A model generated the notes under the pieces. It saw nothing but the letters and a program-made list of their open reading frames with translations. It ran no database searches and was not told the DNA's origin. From the NCBI GenBank assembly GCA_963974675.1, contig CAXBDQ010000008.1, positions 1 to 64,000 on the forward strand: a stretch of DNA of 64,000 nt. The letters run 5' to 3'. Origin of the DNA: Porticoccus sp963974675 (GTDB lineage Bacteria; Pseudomonadota; Gammaproteobacteria; Pseudomonadales; Porticoccaceae). The translations under genes and the position numbers were made by a program. Shown in pieces: positions 17,425-27,172 of this stretch (the first letter of the stretch is position 1; every line of letters begins with the position of its first letter).

Positions 17425-18282
17425 TTATTCCGAAAGTTTATATTTTGATACCAAGATAATCACTCCCATGTTGGGGTGATCCAAGTAGGTTAGTTTACCT
17501 CGAAAAACCCGCGTTGATTGCTCAAGAGCTACAATGTCAGCTATGGGGTATTCAGGTTCAAAATTCGCTCTATTGTTCTCAAAACTGCTTTCTATACTAG
17601 TTTTATCACTGTCTTCTATACCTTGCTCGTATGGTGTGTCGGGCAATCTCGGCCACGGGTTTGTTTGAGTTTGTCGTGTGTTGTTAGGGAGCGTTGTGTT
17701 TTCGGACAACGTATTGTTAATGCTGCTTATTTCAGGTGTTTTGAAGGTTGTTTTCCAAAGGTTTGTCTGTATATGAAGATACCGGTTTCTTACGAGTCGG
17801 AAACTGCCTTCCAGTTCATGATGATTGCCGAAAACATTACCACCTTTGATCAGTATCCAGGGGCTTTCTGTTTTGTCTAAGCCAGGTTGACGCCATGCTT
17901 GGTGGTAGAGGGTCCTATATCCGGGTGCTCGATTAAGTCTTGTGTGATCTGGACTCATGCTGAGGGCATTTTTTGGCAAGATCAAGAAGGGTTGCTCTGT
18001 TGTAGCTGGATTTTTGGTGAGGGGCGCGGTCTCGATTCCTTTGGAAAGTGTGTGAGCAGATGCTAGCTTGGTTGCCACAGAAGGATCAACAAGCTCACGT
18101 ATATTCTCAGGGTAAGAGAGTTCTAGGTCAGTTACGTGTCGTTCGTCATTGAATAAATCTTGCTGACTAAAGATCAGCACTTCTACTTGATACCAATCGA
18201 TATCATCGGGCGTCTCTTCTGCAGCGATACAGCAGGTAGAGATCAATGTCAGTGCGCTAATGAGTTTTGCTAATGTCTTCAT
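17425..18282 (-). CDS. csiV: CsiV-family periplasmic protein
   Basis: A 285-residue secreted protein with a signal peptide (about 1-21, LISALTLISTCCIAA) and the CsiV-type opening IDWYQVEVLIFSQQD. CsiV was described in Shewanella as a peptidoglycan-binding partner needed for a lytic/cell-shape or respiration-linked phenotype; the role here is inferred. The middle part is rich in Asn/Thr and probably disordered; the end (RGKLTYLDHPNMGVIILVSK) is the conserved C-terminal strand pair. Its ATG overlaps the mfd stop by 4 bp, so the two are translated together. From memory the pairing with mfd is conserved in Pseudomonas. Confidence 0.82.
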   Translation of the reverse strand: MKTLAKLISALTLISTCCIAAEETPDDIDWYQVEVLIFSQQDLFNDERHVTDLELSYPENIRELVDPSVATKLASAHTLSKGIETAPLTKNPATTEQPFLILPKNALSMSPDHTRLNRAPGYRTLYHQAWRQPGLDKTESPWILIKGGNVFGNHHELEGSFRLVRNRYLHIQTNLWKTTFKTPEISSINNTLSENTTLPNNTRQTQTNPWPRLPDTPYEQGIEDSDKTSIESSFENNRANFEPEYPIADIVALEQSTRVFRGKLTYLDHPNMGVIILVSKYKLSE

Positions 18283-21200
18283 TGAGTGCTTTTCCCTGTG
18301 GGTGCCAGCAGGTGCAATATTTCTTGCGCTTGATGAATACGTTGTTCTGCGGTGTCCATTGCTACAGTAAACCTTAGGGTGGTTGCTCCCTGCAAGCGAT
18401 AGGTGTCTGGTTGTTGTTGTACTAATTGTACAATGACGAGGGGCTCGACTGTGGTGTCTCTGCCAAATTCTATTCGCCCACCCATGGGGCCGGTTTCAAC
18501 TTTTGTAATACCCAGAGCGCGGGCCTGAAGTTTAATCGATGTTACTTGGAACAGATTCTTTAAATAGTTGTGAAGCAAGCCGAAGCGATCAATCATTTCA
18601 ACCTGAAGCTCTCTCAATTCACCCTCAGAGTTGGCGTTAGCTATTCGTTTGTACATGATCAGACGGGTATGAACATCGGGCAAATAGTCATCAGAAATGA
18701 GCGCCGGGATATTCAATTTAATCTCGACATCCTCGGCTAGGGGTATACCCAAATCCAGTGTTTTCCCTTTGCGAATGGCATCTACAGCCCTATCTAGCAA
18801 TTCCATATATAAGGTGAAGCCAATGGAGTGGATATGGCCACTTTGATCTTCACCCAGGAGTTCACCGGCACCGCGGATTTCCAGATCGTGAGTTGCAAGA
18901 GTAAAGCCTGAGCCTAGTTGATCGGCAGCAGAGATGGCTTCCAAACGTTTCACGGCATCTGAGGTCATGGACTTGGGTACGGGTGTTAACAGGTAAGCGT
19001 AGGCCTGATGGTGGGAGCGACCCACTCGACCCCGTAGTTGGTGCAATTGTGCCAAGCCAAATTTATCGGCTCGGTCGATAATGATGGTGTTAGCACTGGG
19101 TATGTCGATGCCAGTTTCAATAATGGTGGTACATACCAGAATATTGAAATGCTGGTGGTAAAAGTCAGACATGACTTTCTCCAGCGCCCTTTCTCGCATT
19201 TGGCCATGGGCAATTTCGATTCGTGCTTCGGGTACCAATTCTTTTAGTTCTCTCGCCGTTCTTTCAATACTTTTTACTTCGTTATGTAGGTAGAAAACCT
19301 GACCGCCTCGAAGAATTTCTCGCAAAATAGCTTCACGAGTGACACGAAGGTCATTTTGGCGAACAAAGGTTTTGACTGACAACCGCTTGGCGGGCGGTGT
19401 AGCAATAATAGAAAGATCTCGAATGCCCGACATGGACAGGTTTAGGGTTCGAGGAATGGGGGTAGCGGTTAGGGTCAAAATATCAACCTCGGCTCGGAGT
19501 GCTTTTACTTTTTCTTTTTGTCGAACCCCAAAACGATGTTCTTCATCAATAATGAGCAGCCCTAAATTACTGTAGTCGATATCTGTGTGGAGTAATTTGT
19601 GGGTGCCTATTAAAATATCGACTTTGCCGCTGGCGGTATCATCTAATACTGTTTCCTGTTCTTTAGCCGTTCGGAAGCGTGACAGCTCTTCAACTCTTAC
19701 CGGCCAGTTAGCAAAGCGATCGCGGAAATTTTCGACATGTTGGTGTGCGAGTAGGGTAGTAGGTACCAGCATGGCGACTTGCTTGCCACTGGAAATGGCT
19801 ATAAAGGCAGCTCGCATGGCGACTTCTGTTTTACCAAAGCCGACATCACCGCAGACGAGTCTGTCCATGGGCTGTTCTGACAGCATGTCGCGTTTGGTCG
19901 CTTCGATGGTCTCCATTTGGTCCAATGTTTCTTCGAAAGGAAAGTCGGCACAAAATGTCCGATAGTCTTCTTTTGGGTCTTTACAGGAAAATCCTTTTCT
20001 TGCCGCACGAATGGCATATATATCCAGCAGTTCTGTGGCGGTATCACGTATTTGTGAGAGTGCTTTGTCTTTGGCTTTTTGCCATTGTTCGCTACCAAGT
20101 CTATGTAGTGGTGCCAATTCCTCATCGCTACCACTGTAACGACTGATCAAATGAAGCGCGGCTACTGGAACATAGAGCTTGGCTTCTTCCGCATATTCGA
20201 GGGTCAGAAATTCTTGAGGTTCTCCATCGGTAGTGATGGTTTGTAAGCCGCGATATCGCCCCACACCATTATCGATATGGACTACAGGTGCGCCAATGCG
20301 CAACTCGGTGAGGTTTTTAACAATTTGGTCAGCATCATCTCGTTGTTTGCTGCGTCTACGACGCTGCATAACTTGTTGGCCAAATAATTCTGATTCTGTG
20401 ATCAGACAAATGTTGGGGCTCTCAATAGAAACCCCCCGAGCCAAAGGGTAAACAATAATCGCAATGGTTAGGTCGCTGGTGGCGAAGGCTTCCCAGCTTT
20501 TGACTTCTTTCGGTTGAATACCAATGCGTGCTAAAAGCTCAAGAAGTGTTTCTCTACGTCCTTGTGACTCCGCACAAAACAGCATGCGCTGTTCTGTGGC
20601 TAGCAGAAAACTCGCCAGTTTGTTGAGAGGGTTCTCAGCCTTGGCATTTACCGCAACATCGGGTGGTAATTGAAAGGCTAGAGATAGCTCATTTGTTTTT
20701 GTGTCCGTTTTGTCTTCTTGGACTGATAGTTGGGTTGAGAGTTGAGTGCGAGGATAGCTTTTTAGGTGGCCAAACAGTTCGCTAACCGGAACAAAAACTT
20801 CTTTGGGCGGTAGCAAGGGGCGTGTTGGGTCAACATTGTATTCTTCGTACCTTAGGCTGAGGTCACTCCAGAATTTTTCAGCAGCGGGTTCAATGGAGCC
20901 TTCGGTAAAGACTAGGCAGTTTTGGGGGAGATAATCAAACAATGTTGCGCACTGGTCAAAAAAGAGCGGGAGAAAGTACTCGATTCCCTGTGACGTGATG
21001 CCTTCACTGACGTCTTGATAGATTGGACAGCGTCGCTGATCCACATCAAAACGTGCCAGCCAATTATCCTGAAACCGTTTTATCGCGGCTTTGTCCAAGG
21101 GGACTTCACGGGCGGGTAACAAACAAATGTGGTCTGTCTTTGTGAGGGTGCGCTGGGTTTCTGGCTCAAACGTTCTCAGGCTTTCAATTTCGTTATCAAA

Positions 21201-21755
21201 CAGGTCGATACGAAAGGGTAGGGTTGTGCCCATAGGGAAAATGTCGATCAGTGAGCCACGAACGGTGAACTCGCCATGTTCAACTACGGTGTCGACATAT
21301 CGATAGCCGCTATGTTCAAGTTTTGCTCGTAAATTATTGACATCAAGCTGATCTCCGGTGTGGTAATCAAATGCTCTACGGCCGATGAATTCCACTGGCG
21401 GTAGTCGGTGCATCAAGGTAGTGACGGGGACAACCACTACGCCACAATTGGTTTGTGGCAATCTAAATAAAGTCCGAAGGCGCTCAGAAATAATATCTTG
21501 GTGCGGAGAAAATAGGTCGTAGGGGAGTGTTTCCCAGTCAGGAAAATGAAAAACGGGTGTTTCTTCTCCCAGAAAAAAAGTGAGTTCAGATTCGAGTTGT
21601 GAGGCGGCTCGGGCTGACTCGGTTATCACCATGATAAGTCCACGGTGTTGTTGGCAGGCTTCGGCAATAGTTAGCGCTAAACCTGCGCCACAAGCGCCTT
21701 TCCAAAGGCGTTTGTCACCCGGTGGATTGGCAGCGGGGATGGTCATAATTGACAT
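18279..21755 (-). CDS. mfd: Transcription-repair coupling factor Mfd
   Basis: Removes RNA polymerase stalled at DNA lesions and recruits UvrA. At 1158 residues it is full length. The order is a UvrB-like N-terminal region (about 1-340), the RNA-polymerase interaction domain (about 480-550, GAPVVHIDNGVGRYRGL), RecG-like helicase motors with Walker A GDVGFGKTEVAMRA near residue 640 and DEEHRFGV, then TATPIPRTLNLSMSGIRDLS and QLRGRVGRS, and the TRCF C-terminal domain (about 1000-1110). All helicase motifs are intact. It is the first gene of the mfd-csiV pair, and the intergenic region to the right is shared with a divergent lipoprotein gene. Confidence 0.97.
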   Translation of the reverse strand: MSIMTIPAANPPGDKRLWKGACGAGLALTIAEACQQHRGLIMVITESARAASQLESELTFFLGEETPVFHFPDWETLPYDLFSPHQDIISERLRTLFRLPQTNCGVVVVPVTTLMHRLPPVEFIGRRAFDYHTGDQLDVNNLRAKLEHSGYRYVDTVVEHGEFTVRGSLIDIFPMGTTLPFRIDLFDNEIESLRTFEPETQRTLTKTDHICLLPAREVPLDKAAIKRFQDNWLARFDVDQRRCPIYQDVSEGITSQGIEYFLPLFFDQCATLFDYLPQNCLVFTEGSIEPAAEKFWSDLSLRYEEYNVDPTRPLLPPKEVFVPVSELFGHLKSYPRTQLSTQLSVQEDKTDTKTNELSLAFQLPPDVAVNAKAENPLNKLASFLLATEQRMLFCAESQGRRETLLELLARIGIQPKEVKSWEAFATSDLTIAIIVYPLARGVSIESPNICLITESELFGQQVMQRRRRSKQRDDADQIVKNLTELRIGAPVVHIDNGVGRYRGLQTITTDGEPQEFLTLEYAEEAKLYVPVAALHLISRYSGSDEELAPLHRLGSEQWQKAKDKALSQIRDTATELLDIYAIRAARKGFSCKDPKEDYRTFCADFPFEETLDQMETIEATKRDMLSEQPMDRLVCGDVGFGKTEVAMRAAFIAISSGKQVAMLVPTTLLAHQHVENFRDRFANWPVRVEELSRFRTAKEQETVLDDTASGKVDILIGTHKLLHTDIDYSNLGLLIIDEEHRFGVRQKEKVKALRAEVDILTLTATPIPRTLNLSMSGIRDLSIIATPPAKRLSVKTFVRQNDLRVTREAILREILRGGQVFYLHNEVKSIERTARELKELVPEARIEIAHGQMRERALEKVMSDFYHQHFNILVCTTIIETGIDIPSANTIIIDRADKFGLAQLHQLRGRVGRSHHQAYAYLLTPVPKSMTSDAVKRLEAISAADQLGSGFTLATHDLEIRGAGELLGEDQSGHIHSIGFTLYMELLDRAVDAIRKGKTLDLGIPLAEDVEIKLNIPALISDDYLPDVHTRLIMYKRIANANSEGELRELQVEMIDRFGLLHNYLKNLFQVTSIKLQARALGITKVETGPMGGRIEFGRDTTVEPLVIVQLVQQQPDTYRLQGATTLRFTVAMDTAEQRIHQAQEILHLLAPTGKSTQ

Positions 21756-21953
21756 AGTAGAGGTAATGTATCTGTAGTTTTAGTTGGGGCGGCGTTTGTT
21801 ACATTTGGTTTTGTTTGCTGGCGCTTTCGTTGTGGCCATCGTAACGAGGTATGCTATTTTAGCGGTGGTTCCGAAATATTGATATGTCTCTTTGAGGATG
21901 GTGTCGGAGTTTGTCCTTGTTTGGTGCTTAACAAAAGTCGGTTGGGGTGCAAG

Positions 21954-22658
21954 TTGATCAAATACATTCAAGTGACAGGATATGGCGTACTTCTTGGTTT
22001 TTTACTGATGCTAAGTGGGTGTGGCGGTCAGGGATTTAGCCTGAAGAATCTAGCGAAAACTGATATAGATATGGTCGCAGACACCCATTACCAGGAAGCG
22101 GAGTTGTTGCTGAAAGAACTCACCATCAAGCTATACAAAAGAAACCCTAGGTATCTGCATTCTGAGTCTGCTGCCGTTGGTCAGGAGCACACGATTGATG
22201 ATCGCGTGCATCAGCTTTTTGATTCAACCGGAATATTGTATTTTGCAGAATTGCCTGAGCTTGGAGTTGATACTATTGAAGTAGCTCTTGACCACAATTT
22301 CGAGGGTGATAGAGTTTTTGCGTTAATGGCTGGTTTGACCAGTATGGTAAGGCAATCCTATGGCTATCAGTCAGAATTTTTTATTTACAGTGATTTGGAT
22401 GGTCAAAAGCTTTACCACAGCGCCCGGAATCTTGAGATAGCATTTTGGCGGGTTGCGACTTATCAGGATGAATCAGGTGATCCGCTGATACTGACGAATA
22501 GTATAGACGGAAAAATTCAAAACCTGAGCTATGAGAGATTGTTCGGAAAGTTAATAGCGTTACAGGACATACTGGCTAAAATTGTTGCTGGAAAAAATCA
22601 GCGAATAATAAAAACTGTGGCACAGAATGTGGCAACGATGGCCTTTTTTCCAATCTGA
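21954..22658 (+). CDS. Unrecognised lipoprotein between mfd and gap
   Basis: A 234-residue protein with a lipoprotein signal (YGVLLGFLLMLSGCGG, lipid on the Cys of LSGC). The mature part is helical then mixed: EAELLLKELTIKLYKRNPRY, EVALDHNFEGDRVFALMAGL, then YQSEFFIYSDLDGQKLYHSA. I do not recognise a named family. The frame opens far upstream, but the TTG at 21954 with GGGG 8 nt before it puts the membrane segment in the normal place. Residue +2 after the Cys is Gly, so outer-membrane delivery is likely. I do not recall a counterpart at this spot in Pseudomonas. It lies alone between a divergent mfd and gap. Confidence 0.75.
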   Translation: MIKYIQVTGYGVLLGFLLMLSGCGGQGFSLKNLAKTDIDMVADTHYQEAELLLKELTIKLYKRNPRYLHSESAAVGQEHTIDDRVHQLFDSTGILYFAELPELGVDTIEVALDHNFEGDRVFALMAGLTSMVRQSYGYQSEFFIYSDLDGQKLYHSARNLEIAFWRVATYQDESGDPLILTNSIDGKIQNLSYERLFGKLIALQDILAKIVAGKNQRIIKTVAQNVATMAFFPI

Positions 22659-22828
22659 TCACTTTTATTACGGTTAGTTTCTATGACTGATTATTCATCA
22701 GCCTTATTCCCACCAAACTCAGTTGATCTCAAAACACGGTTGCTCTCAAAACGTTGAAACCGGATAATACCCGCCCTTAAACGGACAGTGCTTCGAGCAC
22801 TACATCATCTCAGCAAGAGGTTTATCAC

Positions 22829-24289
22829 GTGACAGAAAATACTCGCCCCATCCCCGCCGACTTTTTTGCAGATTGGAAGGAGCGTGAAGCTCTATCTGAA
22901 GCGATGATTCCGCTGATTGGTAAACTGTACCGGGAGAACAATGTTTCTCTCTACATGTATGGCAAGGGTATGGTGAACCGGTCCGTTATTGAATTGATGA
23001 AGGCGCATCGTTTTGTTCGTCAGATTGAACATAATGAATTGTCCGAGTATGAAACTTTTCCATTGATTAAGGCCTTATCAGAAATGAATCTGGGGCCAGC
23101 CCATATTGATGTGGGTAAGCTGACAGTGAGTTACCAGGAATCTGGTAATGGCTCTAACCTTGTCGACTTCCTGCAAAAAGAAGTGGGTAATGATATAGGG
23201 AATACCCGTAAACCTTTGCCTGAACCACAAGATGTTGTGCTTTACGGCTTTGGTCGTATTGGTCGATTGTTGGCTCGTTTGCTGATAGAAAAAGCAGGCA
23301 GTGGTGACATGTTGAGATTACGAGCTATTGTCGTTCGCAAGGGTGGTAGTGAAGATGATCTCGCTAAGCGTGCCAGTTTACTGAGGCGCGACTCTGTCCA
23401 TGGGGCATTTGAGGGCACTATTCGGGTGTTGGACGATGAAAATATCCTGGTGTGTAACGGCAACTCCATTCAGGTGATTTATGCCAATTCGCCTGCTGAG
23501 GTAGATTACACAAAATATGGTATTAATAACGCTATTGTTATTGATAACACTGGTGTGTGGCGTGATGAAGAAAGTCTTGGGCAGCATTTAGAGTGTGCTG
23601 GGGCAAGTAAGGTAATCCTGACGGCGCCTGGAAAGGGATCCATTCCGAATATTGTATATGGTATTAATCACCATGAAATCACGCCAGAATCGAAGATTAT
23701 TTCAGCAGCCTCTTGTACGACTAATGCCATAGTCCCTGTATTAAAGGCACTTCAGGATAAGTACGGTATCAAAAAAGGCCATGTGGAAACGGTTCACGCC
23801 TATACCAACGATCAGAACTTGATTGATAATTATCACAAGGGTTCTCGGCGTGGTCGCAGTGCTGCGCTGAATATGGTGTTGACTGAGACGGGTGCGGCTA
23901 AAGCGGTTGCCAAAGCCTTGCCTGAGCTTGAGGGCAAGCTTACGGGTAATGCTATTCGGGTGCCTACTCCCAACGTGTCTATGGCTATTTTGAACCTACA
24001 GTTAGATCAAGAAACTAATCGTGACGATTTGAATGAGTACATGCGTAAGATGTCGTTGCACTCAAGTCTTCAACAGCAAATCGACTACACCGTTTCCACC
24101 GAAGCTGTCTCAACGGATTTTGTGGGTTCACGCCATGCCTGTATTTTTGATTCTGAGGCAACCATTGTGAGTGGTGACAGTGTAGTTTTGTACTGTTGGT
24201 ATGATAATGAATTCGGTTATAGCTGCCAGGTTGTACGATGTTTGGAAGGTTTGGTCGGTGTGTCCTGGCCTATGTATCCAAAGTCTTAG
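22829..24289 (+). CDS. gap: Glyceraldehyde-3-phosphate dehydrogenase, long form
   Basis: Oxidises glyceraldehyde-3-phosphate with phosphate and NAD(P)+. The usual GAPDH core of about 330 residues starts near residue 132 (QDVVLYGFGRIGRLLARLL), with catalytic Cys at residue 296 in SAASCTTNAIVP and the His in HAYTNDQNLIDNYH. It is preceded by an N-terminal extension of about 130 residues with no similarity I can name (LYRENNVSLYMYGKGMVNRS). The same long form exists, from memory, beside nqr in Pseudomonas. The start is GTG with AAGAGG about 8 nt upstream. The extension may serve in regulation or oligomer contacts; this is inference. No terminator is certain after it. Confidence 0.93.
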   Translation: MTENTRPIPADFFADWKEREALSEAMIPLIGKLYRENNVSLYMYGKGMVNRSVIELMKAHRFVRQIEHNELSEYETFPLIKALSEMNLGPAHIDVGKLTVSYQESGNGSNLVDFLQKEVGNDIGNTRKPLPEPQDVVLYGFGRIGRLLARLLIEKAGSGDMLRLRAIVVRKGGSEDDLAKRASLLRRDSVHGAFEGTIRVLDDENILVCNGNSIQVIYANSPAEVDYTKYGINNAIVIDNTGVWRDEESLGQHLECAGASKVILTAPGKGSIPNIVYGINHHEITPESKIISAASCTTNAIVPVLKALQDKYGIKKGHVETVHAYTNDQNLIDNYHKGSRRGRSAALNMVLTETGAAKAVAKALPELEGKLTGNAIRVPTPNVSMAILNLQLDQETNRDDLNEYMRKMSLHSSLQQQIDYTVSTEAVSTDFVGSRHACIFDSEATIVSGDSVVLYCWYDNEFGYSCQVVRCLEGLVGVSWPMYPKS

Positions 24290-24590
24290 TCTGTCGGCTG
24301 TGACTTTTCTGGACCCTGAGATTCCGGGGTTCTTGTTGATGAGGGGATGATCTTTGTCAACCAAAGCTAAAATCAAGGCGAATGACCACATGGAGTGTGC
24401 TGGTAATAAGAGGTCTCGACCTTTATAATCGCGCCGGTTTGAATTCTGACAAGATTTGCATTTGGCGGCTTAGGTAAGCCTTTTCAAACGTCAGAAAGTA
24501 TAGTTTTCATCGTCTTTCTTTTGCGCGATGTGTTTTTGGGGAGCTCGTTAAGAGCAATAATTAATTCAACTGCGTCAGTAGGCATTACCT
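24290..24590. other. Intergenic region upstream of the nqr operon
   Basis: No gene is seen. A hairpin, GGACCC ... GGGTTC (with one G-U pair), near 24312-24333 lies shortly after the gap stop codon but has a poor T-tract, so it is at best a weak terminator. The nqr promoter should be here, but I could not pick out convincing hexamers. Confidence 0.45.
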
Positions 24591-25967
24591 ATGATTAAGA
24601 TCCGTCGCGGATTGGACTTACCTGTTTCGGGGGTGCCCGAGCAAGTTATTCACGATGGGCCCGACGTAAACTCTGTTGCCGTTGTCGGCTTTGACTATGT
24701 TGGTATGAAACCAACTATGGCTGTCAAAGAGGGTGATAGGGTTAAGCTGGGCCAGCTACTTTTTTCTGATAAGAAGACCGAAGGGGTACGTTATACGGCA
24801 CCTGCTTCTGGTGTGATTTCAGCCATTAATCGCGGTGAACGTCGCGTGCTTCAATCTGTGGTGATTGATGTCGATGGCGATGATCAGGAAACCTTTTCTC
24901 AATACAGCGCTGCCGAATTGACCAATCTGAATCGTACGGCTGTTGTTGAGAATTTGGTTAACTCCGGTCTTTGGACAGCACTGCGCACTCGCCCGTACTC
25001 GAAAGTGCCCGCTCCAGCATCTGATGCTCCCAGCTCTATTTTTGTGACCGCCATGGATACCAACCCTCTGGTGGCTGATCCTGTGCTGGTGATTGCGGAG
25101 CGTAAAGAAGACTTTGCCAATGGCTTGAAAGTACTGACGTGTCTTACTGATGGGCCTGTACACCTTTGTGCTGCGGGTGATGGTTCAGCGGATGATGCAC
25201 TGACCGCTGGTGGTGAAGTTGATGGTGTGCAGCCCCACCGCTTTTCTGGCCCTCATCCCGCTGGTTTAGTGGGTACTCATATCCACTTCATCGACCCGGT
25301 CAGTGATCGCAAAACAGTTTGGACTGTTGGTTATCAGGATGTGTTGGCTATTGGCGCACTGTTTACGACAGGTTGCCTTGACACTCGTCGTGTTATTGCC
25401 TTATCTGGCCCTCAAGTTGAAAGACCGCGTTTGATTCGTACCCGTCTCGGTGCAAATCTGGTTGAGTTGACGGCTGGTGAATTTACAGCAGGTGTTAATC
25501 GTGTTATTTCCGGATCCATACTCTCCGGTCGAACAGTTTCGTTTGACATTGCCGATGGTGCATTTTCTTATCTTGGTCGTTATCACAATCAGGTTACTGT
25601 AATTCTTGAGGGGCATCAGCGTGAGTTTTTCCGCTACATGTCTTTGGGAACTGATCGCCATTCTGCGCTGCCCATTTATCTGTCATCCCTAAACAAAGGG
25701 AAGAAGATTAGCTTTACGACCAATACCAATGGTAGTGAGCGCGCCATGGTGCCGCTGGGTAACTATGAAAAAGTTATGCCGTTAGATATCCTGCCAACCC
25801 AGTTGTTACGCGCTTTGGTAGTGGGGGACACTGACATGGCACAAAAGCTGGGTTGTCTGGAGCTTGATGAAGAAGATTTGGCCCTTTGTACCTATGTTTG
25901 TATTGGTAAGTACGAATACGGTCCAATCCTTAGGGATAATTTGGCACGTATCGAGAAGGAGGGCTGA
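24591..25967 (+). CDS. nqrA: Na+-NQR subunit A
   Basis: Peripheral cytoplasmic subunit of the Na+-translocating NADH:ubiquinone reductase. Its 458 residues are the usual size. It begins MIKIRRGLDLPVSGVPEQ and carries the lipoyl-like lobe (GDRVKLGQLLFSDKKTEGVR), as in Vibrio NqrA, which is linked to quinone binding. The ATG has only a weak AGG upstream. It is the first gene of a tight rightward operon of six; nqrB starts 2 nt after its stop. Confidence 0.96.
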   Translation: MIKIRRGLDLPVSGVPEQVIHDGPDVNSVAVVGFDYVGMKPTMAVKEGDRVKLGQLLFSDKKTEGVRYTAPASGVISAINRGERRVLQSVVIDVDGDDQETFSQYSAAELTNLNRTAVVENLVNSGLWTALRTRPYSKVPAPASDAPSSIFVTAMDTNPLVADPVLVIAERKEDFANGLKVLTCLTDGPVHLCAAGDGSADDALTAGGEVDGVQPHRFSGPHPAGLVGTHIHFIDPVSDRKTVWTVGYQDVLAIGALFTTGCLDTRRVIALSGPQVERPRLIRTRLGANLVELTAGEFTAGVNRVISGSILSGRTVSFDIADGAFSYLGRYHNQVTVILEGHQREFFRYMSLGTDRHSALPIYLSSLNKGKKISFTTNTNGSERAMVPLGNYEKVMPLDILPTQLLRALVVGDTDMAQKLGCLELDEEDLALCTYVCIGKYEYGPILRDNLARIEKEG

Positions 25968-25969
25968 TA

Positions 25970-27172
25970 GTGAAAATATTACGCAGCTATCTAGATAAAA
26001 TTGAACCGCATTTTCATAAAGGCGGTAAATGGGAAAAATGGTTTGTCCTCTTTGAAGCGGCAGATACAATTTTTTATTCTCCAGGTACCGTGACTAAAAA
26101 TGGTTCTCATATTCGTGACGGTATTGACCTGAAACGAGTCATGATTACCGTTTGGCTGGCGGCATTCCCCGCCATGTTCTACGGCATGTACAATTTGGGC
26201 TTCCAGGCTAATACGATCATGGCGGCCTCTGGTGCCACCTCCATCGATGGTTGGCATGGGGTGCTACTTTCTATGTTCGCAGGTCATGATCCCTCGAGCA
26301 TATGGGACTGTATATTGTACGGTGCAGTCTATTTTGTTCCCATTTACATGGTGACATTCATTGTCGGTGGTTTCTGGGAAGTGTTGTTCGCCATGGTTCG
26401 TGGCCATGAAGTGAATGAGGGATTCTTTGTTACCTCGATTCTATTTGCCTTAATCTGTCCTCCGGATGTTCCGTTATGGCAAGTGGCGCTGGGTATCAGC
26501 TTCGGTGTTGTTATTGGTAAGGAAGTCTTTGGTGGTACTGGTAAAAACTTCCTCAACCCAGCGTTAACGGGTCGTGCATTCCTTTTCTTTGCCTATCCGG
26601 CGGAGATGTCTGGCGATGCTGTTTGGACTGCTGTTGATGGTTATACCGGTGCTACGGCGCTGTCTATAGCCTCTACCCATGGCATGGAAATATTGCAGCA
26701 ACAAATGACCTGGATGGATGCCTTCCTCGGCAAGATGCACGGATCGATTGGCGAGACTTCGACCTTGGCCATCTTTATTGGTGGTGCGTTGTTACTGCTT
26801 AACAGGATAGCGGCATGGAGAATTATCGTTGGTGTCCTCATCGGCATGATTGCATTGTCTACCCTGTTTAACTTTATTGGTTCCGATACTAACCCGATGT
26901 TTAACGTCCCCTGGTATTGGCATTTGGTGATGGGTGGTTTTGCCTTTGGTATGGTCTTTATGGCGACGGACCCGGTGTCAGCAGCTATGACTGATACTGG
27001 AAAACTTTGGTTCGGCGGCTTGATTGGTGTGATGGTTGTGCTCATTCGTGTGGTCAATCCAGCATTCCCCGAGGGTATGATGTTGGCCATCCTATTTTCC
27101 AACTTGTTTGCACCGTTAATCGATCACTTCGTGGTTGAGGCTAATATTAAAAGGAGAGTGGCACGTGGCTAG
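25970..27172 (+). CDS. nqrB: Na+-NQR subunit B (FMN- and riboflavin-binding)
   Basis: Main membrane subunit, 400 residues with about ten membrane segments. The covalent FMN site is the Thr of GYTGATALS (residue 229), matching the S/T-G-A-T motif modified by ApbE. The conserved GKNFLNPALTGRAFLFFAYP surrounds the channel region. The start is GTG with AAGGAGG about 6 nt upstream, inside the end of nqrA. It overlaps nqrC by 8 bp when nqrC is started at its proper GTG. Confidence 0.96.
   Translation: MKILRSYLDKIEPHFHKGGKWEKWFVLFEAADTIFYSPGTVTKNGSHIRDGIDLKRVMITVWLAAFPAMFYGMYNLGFQANTIMAASGATSIDGWHGVLLSMFAGHDPSSIWDCILYGAVYFVPIYMVTFIVGGFWEVLFAMVRGHEVNEGFFVTSILFALICPPDVPLWQVALGISFGVVIGKEVFGGTGKNFLNPALTGRAFLFFAYPAEMSGDAVWTAVDGYTGATALSIASTHGMEILQQQMTWMDAFLGKMHGSIGETSTLAIFIGGALLLLNRIAAWRIIVGVLIGMIALSTLFNFIGSDTNPMFNVPWYWHLVMGGFAFGMVFMATDPVSAAMTDTGKLWFGGLIGVMVVLIRVVNPAFPEGMMLAILFSNLFAPLIDHFVVEANIKRRVARG

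Noticed and set aside
19339..19965. Several open frames antisense to mfd
   Set aside because: They lie within a full-length, highly conserved gene and have no ribosome sites or family-like sequence.
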